Assembly: GCA_036502575.1 (NCBI GenBank)
Contig: DASXYL010000065.1
Location: forward strand, 93,949-157,948
Origin: DASXRA01 sp036502575
GTDB taxonomy: Bacteria; Actinomycetota; Actinomycetes; Mycobacteriales; Jatrophihabitantaceae
DNA: 64,000 bases
Reading direction: 5' to 3'
Shown here piece by piece: positions 33,943-42,902 of the stretch. The notes beneath the pieces were generated by a model. It was not told the origin of the DNA and did not search any database. It saw only the letters and a program-made list of their open reading frames with translations. Position numbers and translations under genes: made by a program. Numbering within the stretch: the first letter of the stretch is position 1; every line of letters starts with the position of its first letter.

Positions 33943-34020
33943 CCGTCCAGCTTGCCACCTCGGGCGACGCCGACCGAGATGAACGACGGGTGAACGTCGC
34001 CCCCGGCGGTAACGCCGCCA

Positions 34021-34044
34021 CATAGGCATGCCTAACATGCCCGC
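34021..34044 (+). promoter_or_regulatory. Candidate IdeR/DtxR-type site and -10 of efeO
   Basis: A perfect palindrome AGGCATGCCT (34024-34033) continues into TAAC, together matching roughly 12 of 19 positions of the DtxR/IdeR iron box. A TANNNT-type -10 (TAACAT, 34033-34038) ends six bases before the GTG at 34045, which suggests a leaderless mRNA whose promoter is blocked by an iron-loaded repressor. Confidence 0.45.
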
Positions 34045-35229
34045 GTGATGCGTTTGCCGTACGCCACCGCGCCGTACGTCGTCGTGCCGCTGGCCGCCGC
34101 GTCGATCGTGCTCGCCGGATGTAGCGGCTCGCCTCACCACGCGGCATCGGCCCCGGCCGATCAACGACCCACGATCGACGTGTCGGTGAGCCAGTGCGGC
34201 ACCGGTTGGACGCACCCCACCGTCGGTCACCAGAGCTTCGTGCTGCACAACACCGACACCCGCGGCGGCGAGGTCTTCCTCAGCGACGCCAAGACCGGCG
34301 CCGTGTTCGCCTACGTCGAGCCGCTCGGGGCGGGCACCACGGCCGCCATGTCCGTCGATCTGAGCGGCGGCAACTACGCGTTCCGCTGCGTCATGCAGGA
34401 CGCTGATGTCGTGGTGGGCCCGACGATCACCTTGACGGGCACGGCCAAGGTCGTGTCCCCGTCGGTGCTGCCGGTCAGCCAGCAGCAGATGATCGGCCCG
34501 ACCAAGAAATACGAGGCCTACGTGACGGGCCGGCTGCCCGCCCTCGCCACCCTGGTCGGCACCCTGCGGGACGACCTCGCGCACGGCGACCTCCGCCGCG
34601 CCCGGCCTGACTGGCTGTCCGCGCACCTGGCCTACGAGCGACTCGGCGCCGCGTACGGGGCCTTCGGCGACGCCGACGGCGATATCAACGGACGGCCGAA
34701 CGGGCTGCCGGGCGGCGTGCACGACCGGGGTTTCGCCGGCTTCCACCGGATCGAGTACGGCCTGTGGCACGGGCAGAGTGCGGCAACCCTCACGCCGCTC
34801 GCGGACGGGCTGGTGGCCGCCGTCGCCGGGCTGCGCAAGAACTTCCCCACCGCGCAGATCGATCCAACCGACGTCGCCATCCGGGCTCACGAGATCACCG
34901 AGGACGCGCTGCAGTTCGAGCTGACCGGGCAGACCGACTTCGGCAGCGGCAGCAACCTCGCGACAGTCCGGGCCAACCTCGACGGCACCGAGGCGGTGCT
35001 CGAGATCCTCGAGCCCCTGCTCACCACGCGGTACACCGCGCTGCCGCGGCTGACCAGCGAGCTCGCTCAGGCGCAGCGCGATCTGGACGCCCAGCACCAC
35101 GGATCGACGTGGACGCCGCTCGACCGGCTGACCCGCCCCCAGCGCGAACGGATCAACGCCGACATCAGCGAACTGTCCGAGCTGCTGGCGCCGATCGCCG
35201 CGATCTGCGAACCCCGGAGAACTTCATGA
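34045..35229 (+). CDS. efeO: Iron uptake protein EfeO/EfeM (M75 lipoprotein)
   Basis: 394 residues. A signal peptide with lipobox VLAGC leads to an EfeO-type cupredoxin domain (about 45-140, with CVMQDADVVVGPTI) and an imelysin/peptidase-M75 domain with the metal-binding H-x-x-E motif in GFAGFHRIEYGLW. EfeO binds ferrous or ferric iron at the cell surface. The start is GTG 34045 or the adjacent ATG 34048. It overlaps efeB by four bases. The permease efeU of the usual efeUOB system is not present in the window. Confidence 0.9.
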   Translation: MMRLPYATAPYVVVPLAAASIVLAGCSGSPHHAASAPADQRPTIDVSVSQCGTGWTHPTVGHQSFVLHNTDTRGGEVFLSDAKTGAVFAYVEPLGAGTTAAMSVDLSGGNYAFRCVMQDADVVVGPTITLTGTAKVVSPSVLPVSQQQMIGPTKKYEAYVTGRLPALATLVGTLRDDLAHGDLRRARPDWLSAHLAYERLGAAYGAFGDADGDINGRPNGLPGGVHDRGFAGFHRIEYGLWHGQSAATLTPLADGLVAAVAGLRKNFPTAQIDPTDVAIRAHEITEDALQFELTGQTDFGSGSNLATVRANLDGTEAVLEILEPLLTTRYTALPRLTSELAQAQRDLDAQHHGSTWTPLDRLTRPQRERINADISELSELLAPIAAICEPRRTS

Positions 35230-36452
35230 CGGTGGAACGACGTCGCTTCCTGCAGGGCGCCGCCGCCGCCGTAGGTGGCGCGGCGGTCGGCGGGCTCGGC
35301 GCGTCGGCGATCACCGCCGGCGCGGCGCCCGATCCGGCAACGGCCGCGCCGAGGAACCGGACGATCGACTTCCACGGTCCGCACCAGGCCGGCATCCTGA
35401 CCCCCCAGCACGCCAGCGCTGCCTTCGCCGCGTTCGATCTCATGGCGACGAGCCGGGCCGAGCTGACCGACCTGCTGCACACCCTGACCGACCACGCCCG
35501 GGCTCTGACCGCCGGGCAGGCGCCGGTCGACGTGGGCATCTCGGCCCCACCGTCGGACTCCGGCATCCTCGGACCGAGCGCGCCGGCCGGCGGGCTCACC
35601 GTCACGCTCGGCCTCGGCGCCTCGGTGTTCGACGGACGGTTCGGGCTGGCGGCGAAGAAGCCGCGCCGGCTGCGGGCGATGGACACGTTCGTGAACGACA
35701 ATCTCGACCGCGATGTCTGCGACGGCGACCTGATGCTGCAGATCTGCGCCGACGAACCCGACACGACCCTGCACGCGCTGCGCGACCTGACCCGGGCGAC
35801 GCGAGGCGGGATGCAGCTGCGTTGGCGCATCGACGGGTTCACGCCGCCTCCGCGTCCGGACGGCAGCCCGCGCAACCTGATGGGCTTCAAGGACGGCACC
35901 GCCAACCCCGACGCCAACGACGCCGCCCTCATGAATCGCCTCGTCTGGGCCGGATCGAGCGAGCCGGCCTGGGCGCGGGGCGGCAGCTACCACGTGGTGC
36001 GCGTCATCCGGATGCTGGTCGAGTTCTGGGACCGCGTCGAGGTCAGCGAGCAGGAGCGGATGTTCGGCCGGCGCAAGGACACCGGCGCGCCGCTGTCGGG
36101 CAACGTCGAGAGCGACACCCCCGCGTTCGGCGACGATCCGACCGGCGACGTGATCCCGCTGGACGCGCACATCAGGCTGGCCAACCCGCGCAGTACGGCC
36201 ACCGACGGGCAGCGCATCCTGCGTCGCGGGTTCAACTATGACCGCGGCATCGACGGCAACGGCAACCTGGACACGGGGCTGGTCTTCACCTGCTTCCAGC
36301 AGGACCTGGATCGGCAGTTCGTGACCGTGCAGCGCCGGCTGGCCGACGAGCCACTGGTCGACTACATCTCCCCCACCGGCGGCGGCTATTTCTTCGCATT
36401 GCCCGGTGTGCACGATGTCGGGGATTGGTACGGTAGCGGCCTGTTCGCCTGA
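35226..36452 (+). CDS. efeB: Tat-exported DyP-type peroxidase EfeB
   Basis: 408-residue haem peroxidase of the DyP family. The N-terminus has a twin-arginine signal (RRRFLQGAAAAVGGAAVGG), and the distal haem motif is NLMGFKDGTAN (G-x-x-D-G, near residue 220). The proximal-side region HVVRVIRMLVEFWDR follows, and the C-terminus has the typical FTCFQQDLDRQFVTVQRRL. With EfeO it releases or oxidises iron outside the membrane. It is translationally coupled to efeO (ATGA). Confidence 0.92.
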   Translation: MTVERRRFLQGAAAAVGGAAVGGLGASAITAGAAPDPATAAPRNRTIDFHGPHQAGILTPQHASAAFAAFDLMATSRAELTDLLHTLTDHARALTAGQAPVDVGISAPPSDSGILGPSAPAGGLTVTLGLGASVFDGRFGLAAKKPRRLRAMDTFVNDNLDRDVCDGDLMLQICADEPDTTLHALRDLTRATRGGMQLRWRIDGFTPPPRPDGSPRNLMGFKDGTANPDANDAALMNRLVWAGSSEPAWARGGSYHVVRVIRMLVEFWDRVEVSEQERMFGRRKDTGAPLSGNVESDTPAFGDDPTGDVIPLDAHIRLANPRSTATDGQRILRRGFNYDRGIDGNGNLDTGLVFTCFQQDLDRQFVTVQRRLADEPLVDYISPTGGGYFFALPGVHDVGDWYGSGLFA

Positions 36453-36575
36453 CGCGTCATCGCTTGTTCACCCGTGGTTCATCGATCTGCTCCGTTGGCG
36501 ACGGTCCGCACGACGAACCTCTCCAACGGGTTTCGACCGAGTCTGTAGTACTCGGCTGACTGAGAGGAAGACACC

Positions 36576-38228
36576 GTGCTGATCCGAGCACATCGACGGG
36601 TCCTGTTCGCCGGGGCAGTGGCCGTCGCTGCGGCTGCCTGCGTGGTAGCCGCGCAGGCCGGGATTTCGTCCGCGAATCCCACTCCGCAACACCACGGCGG
36701 CGGCACGACCACGCCGATCAAGCACCTCGTGGTGATCTTCGACGAGAACATCTCGTTCGACCACTACTTCGCGACTTACCCCAAGGCCGCGAACACCGAC
36801 GGCACGACCTTCCACGCGGCCCGTAACACCCCGAAGGCCAACACCCTGGCCAGCGCCGGACTGCTCAAGAACAACCCGAACCTCTACCCACCGACGCGGC
36901 TCACCCACGAGCAGGCGCTCACCTGCGACCAGAACCACAGCTATGGTCCGGAGCAGAAGGCGGCCAACGGCGGGGCGAACGACCAGTACGTCCAGAACAC
37001 GAGCGTCGACACCTGCAGTGGCGGCTTGTACGGCGCGCCCGGACTGACCATGGACTACTACGACGGCAATACCGTCACCGGGCTGTGGAACTACGCGCAG
37101 CAGTACGCGATGAGCGACAACTCGTACAGCACCGTGTTCGGGCCCTCGACGCCGGGCGCGCTCAACCTGATCTCGGGCCAGACCCACGGCGGCCAGGCCG
37201 TCGACTCGGTGACCGGCGCGCCCGCGTCGCCCAATGGCGTGGTGGTCTCGCCCGACGCGAACGGCATCGGCACCGTCATCGGCGACCCCGACCCGACCTT
37301 CGACGACTGCTCGGACAAGAACCACACGTCGACGAACACCCTGCTGAAGATGTCCGGCACAAACATCGGCGACCGGCTGAACCAGGAGAACCTGACGTGG
37401 GGCTGGTTCCAGGGCGGCTTCAAGCCGACCACGCCCTACGCCGGCTCGGGCACCTACGCGGTGTGCGGGGCCACGCACCAGAACGTCGGCGGGGCTTCCG
37501 TGGTCGACTACAGCCCGCACCACTCGCCGTTCGAGTACTACCAGTCGACGTCGAACCCGCACCACCTGCCGCCGTCGTCAGTCTCGGCCATCGGGCACAC
37601 CGACCAGGCCAACCACAACTACGACCTGAGCGACTTCGACTCGGCCGTGCAGGCGAACAACCTGCCGGCGGTGAGCTTCCTCAAGGCCGGCGAGTACCAG
37701 GACGGCCACGCGGGGTACTCCGACCCGACCGACGAGCAGCACTTCCTGGTCTCGACGATCAACCAGCTGCAGAAGTCCCGGGACTGGGCCTCGACCGCGG
37801 TGGTCGTGCTCTACGACGACTCCGACGGCTGGTACGACCACAAGTCCGCGCCACTGCTCAACGGCTCGACCGACTCCGCCCAGGACGCAGCCGCGTGCGC
37901 CGCAGCGCCCGGGGCGGCTGGTGGCTACCTCGACCGTTGCGGACCTGGCCCGCGCCAGCCGCTGCTGATCATCTCGCCCTACGCGAAGACGAACTACGTC
38001 GATCACAAGCTGACCGAGCAGACGTCGGTGCTCAAGTTCATCGAGCAGAACTGGCGAGTGGACTCGATCGGCGACAACGCGGCCGACCAACGGGCCGGTT
38101 CGCTGAACGGCATGTTCGACTTCTACCGCTCCAACAACAAGCAGGTGTTGCTGCGGCAGGACGGATCGGTGCAATCGGTCAAGCCGATCTGCTACCGCCC
38201 GCCGTGGTGGCCCTTCGGCTGCTTCTAG
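36576..38228 (+). CDS. Secreted phosphoesterase (phospholipase C/acid phosphatase family)
   Basis: 550-residue member of the PF04185 phosphoesterase family (bacterial phospholipase C and acid phosphatase AcpA). A signal peptide (about 1-34) is followed by the metal-binding start VIFDENISFDHYFATYP. Later come YAMSDNSYSTVFGPSTPGALNLISG, the VSFLKAGEYQDGHAGYSDP loop, and YDDSDGWYDHK near 425. It probably hydrolyses a phosphate ester outside the cell to release phosphate or alcohol. AGAGGAAG lies five bases before the GTG start at 36576. A strong hairpin terminator follows. Confidence 0.9.
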   Translation: MLIRAHRRVLFAGAVAVAAAACVVAAQAGISSANPTPQHHGGGTTTPIKHLVVIFDENISFDHYFATYPKAANTDGTTFHAARNTPKANTLASAGLLKNNPNLYPPTRLTHEQALTCDQNHSYGPEQKAANGGANDQYVQNTSVDTCSGGLYGAPGLTMDYYDGNTVTGLWNYAQQYAMSDNSYSTVFGPSTPGALNLISGQTHGGQAVDSVTGAPASPNGVVVSPDANGIGTVIGDPDPTFDDCSDKNHTSTNTLLKMSGTNIGDRLNQENLTWGWFQGGFKPTTPYAGSGTYAVCGATHQNVGGASVVDYSPHHSPFEYYQSTSNPHHLPPSSVSAIGHTDQANHNYDLSDFDSAVQANNLPAVSFLKAGEYQDGHAGYSDPTDEQHFLVSTINQLQKSRDWASTAVVVLYDDSDGWYDHKSAPLLNGSTDSAQDAAACAAAPGAAGGYLDRCGPGPRQPLLIISPYAKTNYVDHKLTEQTSVLKFIEQNWRVDSIGDNAADQRAGSLNGMFDFYRSNNKQVLLRQDGSVQSVKPICYRPPWWPFGCF

Positions 38229-38240
38229 CCATCACCCGTT

Positions 38241-38273
38241 GGCGCCCCCGGGATTGCCGTTCCCGGGGGCGCC
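38241..38273 (+). terminator. GC-rich hairpin terminator after phosphoesterase gene
   Basis: Perfect 13-bp stem, GGCGCCCCCGGGA with TCCCGGGGGCGCC, and a 7-base loop, 12 bases after the stop at 38228. No U-tract follows. It could act in both directions because the next gene, tetR, converges from the right. Confidence 0.8.
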
Positions 38274-38332
38274 GTCCATCGTTTCCGCTCGGGACGCGGC
38301 GCACCGCGTTCTGAGCCGCACTCTTTGCGCGT

Positions 38333-38447
38333 TGCTTTGCTCTGCTTACCTATACGCATCGGCCGTCGTGCGGCCGCCTCGCGCCCCAGCGTGATCCACC
38401 AGCTACCGGGTGCCTGTGCGGTGCGTATAGGTAAGCAGAGCAAAGCA
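38333..38447. repeat. 26-bp perfect inverted repeat with 63-bp core
   Basis: Bases 38333-38358 and 38422-38447 are exact reverse complements over 26 bp, separated by 63 bp that contain no gene. The element sits between the convergent phosphoesterase and tetR genes, after a separate terminator. It is too long-armed and too wide-looped for an ordinary terminator and resembles a small non-coding mobile or cruciform element. Confidence 0.8.
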
Positions 38448-38494
38448 GCGAGATACACCCATCGAGGCCGGGAAACCCGGGTGGCCCACTTGCG

Positions 38495-39091
38495 TCAGCG
38501 GTCGCGGACGCGCAAGCCGTCGAAGGCGATCTTGGTGACGGCGTCGGCCAGCTCGCCGGCCGGCACGGCGCCCCGCGGGCGGTACCACTCCACGAGCGAG
38601 TTCACGGTGCCGAACAGCAACCGGGCGGTAATGGCGGGATCGACGTCGGGGCGGACGTCGCCCTCGGCCTCGGCCTCGGCGACGAGCTCGCTCACGATCT
38701 CGTCGAACCGGCGCCGCCGGGCCAGGGCGGCCCGCTCGACCCGCGTATTGCCCCGCACCCGTAGCAGCAACGTGACGTAGGGCAGCTCGGCGGCGAGCAC
38801 CAGGACGCTGCCCCGCACCAGGTGCTCGAGCCGCTCGATCGCCCGCCCGGCGCCGAATCCGGGCTCGTCGGTCACCGCGAACAGGGCGTCCAGCGCCCGG
38901 TCGAGGGCGAGGCGCAGCAGCTCCTCCTTGCCGGCCACGTGGTGGTAGATCGACGACTTGGTGCGGCCCAGGCGACGGGACAGGTCGTCCATGCTGGTGC
39001 CGTCATAGCCCTTCTCGTTGAAGACCTTGACCGCGACGGCCAGCAACGACTCGACGTCGTAGCCGGGACGCCCGCGCTTGACCGCCGTCAC
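38495..39091 (-). CDS. paaR: TetR-family regulator, PaaR-like
   Basis: 198 residues with an N-terminal helix-turn-helix (about 10-58: DVESLLAVAVKVFNEKGYDG, RLGRTKSSIYHHVAGKEELL) and a helical ligand domain. The GTG at 39091 overlaps the paaK stop by four bases. Its position in the phenylacetate cluster and a TetR-type operator at 40784-40797 point to a phenylacetyl-CoA-responsive repressor like the TetR-type PaaR of other bacteria. The symbol is inferred from context. Confidence 0.82.
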   Translation of the reverse strand: MTAVKRGRPGYDVESLLAVAVKVFNEKGYDGTSMDDLSRRLGRTKSSIYHHVAGKEELLRLALDRALDALFAVTDEPGFGAGRAIERLEHLVRGSVLVLAAELPYVTLLLRVRGNTRVERAALARRRRFDEIVSELVAEAEAEGDVRPDVDPAITARLLFGTVNSLVEWYRPRGAVPAGELADAVTKIAFDGLRVRDR

Positions 39092-40368
39092 CGCTCGTCC
39101 ATTACTCGGCGTAGCTTGCCGACCGAGCGCTCCAGGGTGTCCGGATCGACCACCTCGACCTCGACGGTCACGCCGACCTTGTCCTTGACCGCCTGCTGCA
39201 GCTCGGCGCCGGAGGCCGCGCGCTGCGCGACGTCCACATCGGCCCGGGCCTCGACCCGGACCGTCATCGTGTCCATGCGCCCGGGGCGGCGCAGCACGAG
39301 CTGGAAGTGCGGCGACAGCGCGGGCGTGCCCAACACCAGCTCCTCGATCTGAGTCGGGAAGACGTTCACCCCGCGCAGGATGATCAGGTCGTCGGTTCGC
39401 CCGGTCACCTTCTCCATCCGCCGCATCGCCGGGCGGGCCGTGCCGGGCAGCAGCCGGGTCAGGTCACGGGTGCGGTAGCGGATGATCGGCAGCGCCTCCT
39501 TGGTGAGGGACGTGAACACCAGCTCGCCGCGCTGGCCGTCGGGCAGCACCTCACCCGTCGACGGGTCGATCACCTCGGGGTAGAAGTGGTCCTCCCAGAT
39601 GTGCAGGCCGTCCTTGGTCTCGACGCACTCCTGCCCCACGCCCGGGCCCATCACCTCGGACAGCCCGTAGATATCCACCGCATCGATGCCGAGCCGTGCC
39701 TCGATCTCGGTGCGCATCTGCTCGGTCCACGGCTCGGCGCCGAGGATGCCGATGCGCAACGACGTGCTGCGCGGGTCGATGCCCTGTCGCTCGAACTCGT
39801 CGACGATCGTGAGCAGGTAAGAAGGCGTCACCATGATGATCTCGGGCCGAAAGTCACTGATCAGCTGCACCTGCCGTGACGTCATGCCGCCGGATACCGG
39901 AATCACCGTGCAGCCCAGCCGCTCGGCACCGTAGTGAGCGCCGAGGCCTCCGGTGAACAACCCGTACCCGTAGGCCACATGCACCTTCATGCCGGGACGC
40001 CCACCTGCGGCCCGGATGGATCGTGCCATCACGTCCGCCCAGACGTCCAGATCCTTCTCGGTGTAGCCGACCACGGTGGGACGGCCGGTGGTGCCGCTCG
40101 ACGCGTGGATGCGGCGCACCCGATCGGACGGAACGGCGAACATCCCGAACGGGTAGTTGTCGCGCAGATCGGCCTTGGTCGTAAAGGGGAAACGTCCCAG
40201 GTCACCCAGCGATTGGCAGTCGCGCGGGTGCACGCCGGCGTTGTCGAACGCGAGGCGGTAGTGCGGCACGTTCTCGTACGCGTGGTACAGCGTTTCCTGC
40301 AGTCGGGTGAGTTGCAGCTCGGTCAGCTCGGTACGGGTGAGCCGCTCGGCGGCGTCCAGCACGGTCAT
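39088..40368 (-). CDS. paaK: Phenylacetate-CoA ligase
   Basis: 426-residue AMP-forming ligase of the PaaK family, which is shorter than classic ANL ligases. Motifs: P-loop HASSGTTGRPTVVGYT (about 90-105), GAHYGAERLGCTVIPVSGG, YGLSEVMGPGVGQEC, RTRDLTRLLPGTARP and RTDDLIILRGVNVFPTQIEE. It converts phenylacetate to phenylacetyl-CoA, the entry step of the pathway. It overlaps both paaI and the tetR gene, so these three form a leftward operon. Confidence 0.95.
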   Translation of the reverse strand: MTVLDAAERLTRTELTELQLTRLQETLYHAYENVPHYRLAFDNAGVHPRDCQSLGDLGRFPFTTKADLRDNYPFGMFAVPSDRVRRIHASSGTTGRPTVVGYTEKDLDVWADVMARSIRAAGGRPGMKVHVAYGYGLFTGGLGAHYGAERLGCTVIPVSGGMTSRQVQLISDFRPEIIMVTPSYLLTIVDEFERQGIDPRSTSLRIGILGAEPWTEQMRTEIEARLGIDAVDIYGLSEVMGPGVGQECVETKDGLHIWEDHFYPEVIDPSTGEVLPDGQRGELVFTSLTKEALPIIRYRTRDLTRLLPGTARPAMRRMEKVTGRTDDLIILRGVNVFPTQIEELVLGTPALSPHFQLVLRRPGRMDTMTVRVEARADVDVAQRAASGAELQQAVKDKVGVTVEVEVVDPDTLERSVGKLRRVMDER

Positions 40369-40757
40369 GGCGTTGCCACCGTTCGGCTGCGCCCGCGGAA
40401 CTCCGCAACGATGTCCGTACCGCGGCGTACGGTGACGTCGTAGATGCCGTTGCGGCCGAAGCGGGTGCGCTCGACCGCGTCGGCGACGAGCTCGTCACCC
40501 TCCCGCACCGGCGCGACGAACGTGATGTCGGCGCCGGCCGCGACCGTGACCGGTCCGTGGCTGTTGCAGGCGCACGCGAACGCCGTGTCGGCTACCGCGA
40601 AGACGAAGGCACCGTGCGCCAGGCCGTGGCCGTTCACCATCGAGCCGGTGATCGTCATTCGCGCGGTCGCCCGGCCGGCGCTCAGTTCGAGCAGCTCGAT
40701 GCCAAGGGCCCGGGACGCCCGATCGGCCGCCAGCATCGTCCCCACCGGATCCGTCAT
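40365..40757 (-). CDS. paaI: Hotdog-fold thioesterase PaaI
   Basis: 130-residue hotdog-fold thioesterase. The central helix motif is VNGHGLAHGAFVFAVADTAFA with the catalytic Asp, followed by the sheet ADITFVAPVREGDELVADA. PaaI hydrolyses stalled hydroxylated or ring-opened CoA intermediates to recover CoA. It is the first gene of the leftward paaI-paaK-tetR operon and divergent from paaZ. Confidence 0.92.
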   Translation of the reverse strand: MTDPVGTMLAADRASRALGIELLELSAGRATARMTITGSMVNGHGLAHGAFVFAVADTAFACACNSHGPVTVAAGADITFVAPVREGDELVADAVERTRFGRNGIYDVTVRRGTDIVAEFRGRSRTVATP

Positions 40758-40783
40758 TCACATCACCTTACTCTTGATTACTG

Positions 40784-40797
40784 ACCGAATGGTCGGT
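40784..40797. promoter_or_regulatory. TetR/PaaR-type operator between paaI and paaZ
   Basis: Inverted repeat ACCGA-ATGG-TCGGT in the 120-bp divergent gap. It resembles TetR-type PaaR sites built on ACCGA...TCGGT half-sites. It is placed to control both operons. Confidence 0.65.
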
Positions 40798-40877
40798 TGA
40801 ATAATGTCGGACCGGTTGCCGCAGATCAAGGGGTTGGCAGATGCCTGACGCGGCGCCCTATCAGTGGAGGCAGTCTG

Positions 40878-42902
40878 ATGTTGCGCAGTTACGTCGCCGG
40901 CTCGTGGGTTACGCCGTCCGATTGGGGGGTGCCGCTGCACGATGCGGTGACGGGTGAGGAGATCACCCGCGTGTCGTCGTCGGGCATCGACATGGGCGGG
41001 GCGCTCACGTACGGGCGCGCGGTCGGCGGCCCAGCCCTGCGCGAGCTGACCTTCCACCAGCGGGCGGCGCTGCTCAAGGCGCTGGCGTCCAACCTGCGCG
41101 AGCACCGCGACGAGCTCTACGCGCTCTCGGCCCGCACCGGCGCGACGCTCGGCGACTCGAAGTTCGACATCGACGGCGGTATCGGGGTGCTGTTCAGCTA
41201 CGGCAGCAAGGGACGCCGCGAGCTGCCCAACGACACCGTCTACGTCGAGGGCGACGTCGAGCCGCTCGGCAAGGGCGGCACCTTCCTCGGCCAGCACGTG
41301 CTCGTGCCGCGCCACGGCGTCGCCGTGCAGATCAACGCGTTCAACTTCCCGGCCTGGGGGCCGCTGGAGAAGTTCGCGCCCGCGTTCCTCGCCGGCGTGC
41401 CGACGCTGATCAAGCCCGCGTCACAGACTGCCTATCTGACCGCCCGACTCGTCGAGCTGATCGTCGAGTCCGGGCTGTTACCCGAAGGCTCGCTGCAGCT
41501 GGTGTGCGGTAGCGCCGGCGACCTGCTCGACCACCTCACCGAGCAGGATCTCGTCGGGTTCACCGGGTCGGCGTCCACCGCGCAGCGGCTGCGCGCCCAT
41601 CCCTCGATCGTGCAGCGTTCAGTGCGGTTCAACGCCGAGGCCGACTCGCTGAACTGCTCGATTCTCGGCCCGGACGCCGAGCCGGGCACGCCCGAGTTCG
41701 ACCTCTACGTCAAGGCGCTGGTCACCGAGATGACCGTCAAGGCCGGGCAGAAGTGCACGGCGATCCGGCGCGCGCTCGTCCCGGCCTCCCTGGTGGACGC
41801 GGTGGCAGAGGCGGCGAGCGCCCGGCTGGCTCGCGTGACGGTCGGCAATCCGGCCAACCCCGACGTGCGGATGGGCGCGCTGGCCAGCCTGGAGCAGCGC
41901 GAGGAGGTGCGTCGCTCGCTCAAGGCGCTGCTCGACGCCGGCCGCGTCGTGTTCGGCGATCCCGATCACGTCGAGGTGGTGGACGCCGACGCGGAACGGG
42001 GCGCGTTCGTGTCGCCCGTGCTGGTGCGCGTCGAGGACACGGAGCGGGCCGAACCCCACGAGGTCGAGGCGTTCGGGCCGGTCAGCACGCTCATCCCGTA
42101 CACGTCGACCGACGACGTGATCGCGCTGGCTGCGCGCGGTGGCGGCAGCCTGGCCGGGTCGATCGTCACCTCCGACGCCGACTTCGCGCGTGACGTCGTG
42201 CTGGGCGTCGCACCGTGGCACGGGCGCCTGCTCGTGCTCGACCGCGACGACGCCGGCGAGTCGACCGGGCACGGTTCGCCATTGCCGATGCTGGTGCACG
42301 GCGGTCCGGGGCGGGCCGGCGGCGGTGAGGAGATGGGCGGCATCCGCGGGGTGCTGCACCACCTGCAGCGCACCGCGGTGCAGGCGTCCCCCCGCGTGCT
42401 GTCGCGCGTCACTAACCGCTGGGTCGAGGGCGCCGACCGCGACGCGAGCGGCGTCCACCCGTTCCGGAAGTCGCTGGCCGAGCTGAAGATCGGCGACTCG
42501 GTGGTGGCCGGCCCGCGACCGGTGACCCTGGACGACATCGAGCACTTCGCCGAGTTCACCGGCGACACCTTCTACGCGCACATGGACGAGGAGGCCGCGC
42601 GGGCCAACCCGTTCTTCGACGGGCGGGTGGCGCACGGCTACCTGATCGTGTCCTTCGCCGCCGGGATGTTCGTCGACCCCGATCCCGGACCGGTGCTGGC
42701 CAACTACGGCCTGGAGAACCTGCGCTTCCTCACGCCGGTCAACCCCGGCGACTCGCTCACCGTCACGTTGACCGCCAAGCAGATCACCCCACGCGTCGAC
42801 GCCGACTACGGCGAGGTCCGCTGGGACGCCGACGTGACCAACCAGGACGGCTCGTCCGTCGCCAAGTACGACGTGCTGACCTTGGTGGCGAAACAGACAT
42901 GA
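40878..42902 (+). CDS. paaZ: Bifunctional oxepin-CoA hydrolase/aldehyde dehydrogenase PaaZ
   Basis: 674 residues. The N-terminal aldehyde dehydrogenase domain (about 1-520) has AFNFPAWGPLEKFAPA, FTGSAST and the Cys motif GQKCTAIRR; the C-terminal MaoC/R-hydratase domain (about 535-674) has HMDEEAARANPFFDGRVAHGY. The hydratase half opens the oxepin-CoA ring and the dehydrogenase half oxidises the resulting aldehyde. GGAGG lies seven bases before the ATG at 40878. It overlaps paaA by four bases and leads the paaZABCDE operon. Confidence 0.95.
   Translation: MLRSYVAGSWVTPSDWGVPLHDAVTGEEITRVSSSGIDMGGALTYGRAVGGPALRELTFHQRAALLKALASNLREHRDELYALSARTGATLGDSKFDIDGGIGVLFSYGSKGRRELPNDTVYVEGDVEPLGKGGTFLGQHVLVPRHGVAVQINAFNFPAWGPLEKFAPAFLAGVPTLIKPASQTAYLTARLVELIVESGLLPEGSLQLVCGSAGDLLDHLTEQDLVGFTGSASTAQRLRAHPSIVQRSVRFNAEADSLNCSILGPDAEPGTPEFDLYVKALVTEMTVKAGQKCTAIRRALVPASLVDAVAEAASARLARVTVGNPANPDVRMGALASLEQREEVRRSLKALLDAGRVVFGDPDHVEVVDADAERGAFVSPVLVRVEDTERAEPHEVEAFGPVSTLIPYTSTDDVIALAARGGGSLAGSIVTSDADFARDVVLGVAPWHGRLLVLDRDDAGESTGHGSPLPMLVHGGPGRAGGGEEMGGIRGVLHHLQRTAVQASPRVLSRVTNRWVEGADRDASGVHPFRKSLAELKIGDSVVAGPRPVTLDDIEHFAEFTGDTFYAHMDEEAARANPFFDGRVAHGYLIVSFAAGMFVDPDPGPVLANYGLENLRFLTPVNPGDSLTVTLTAKQITPRVDADYGEVRWDADVTNQDGSSVAKYDVLTLVAKQT

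Noticed and set aside
34045..35229. Zinc metalloprotease
   Set aside because: The M75 domain name refers to fold only; the cupredoxin domain and linkage to efeB show an iron-uptake protein.
38225..38458. Small gene on the minus strand between phosphoesterase and tetR
   Set aside because: It is read through a terminator and both arms of a perfect inverted repeat, so the apparent protein merely mirrors the repeat.
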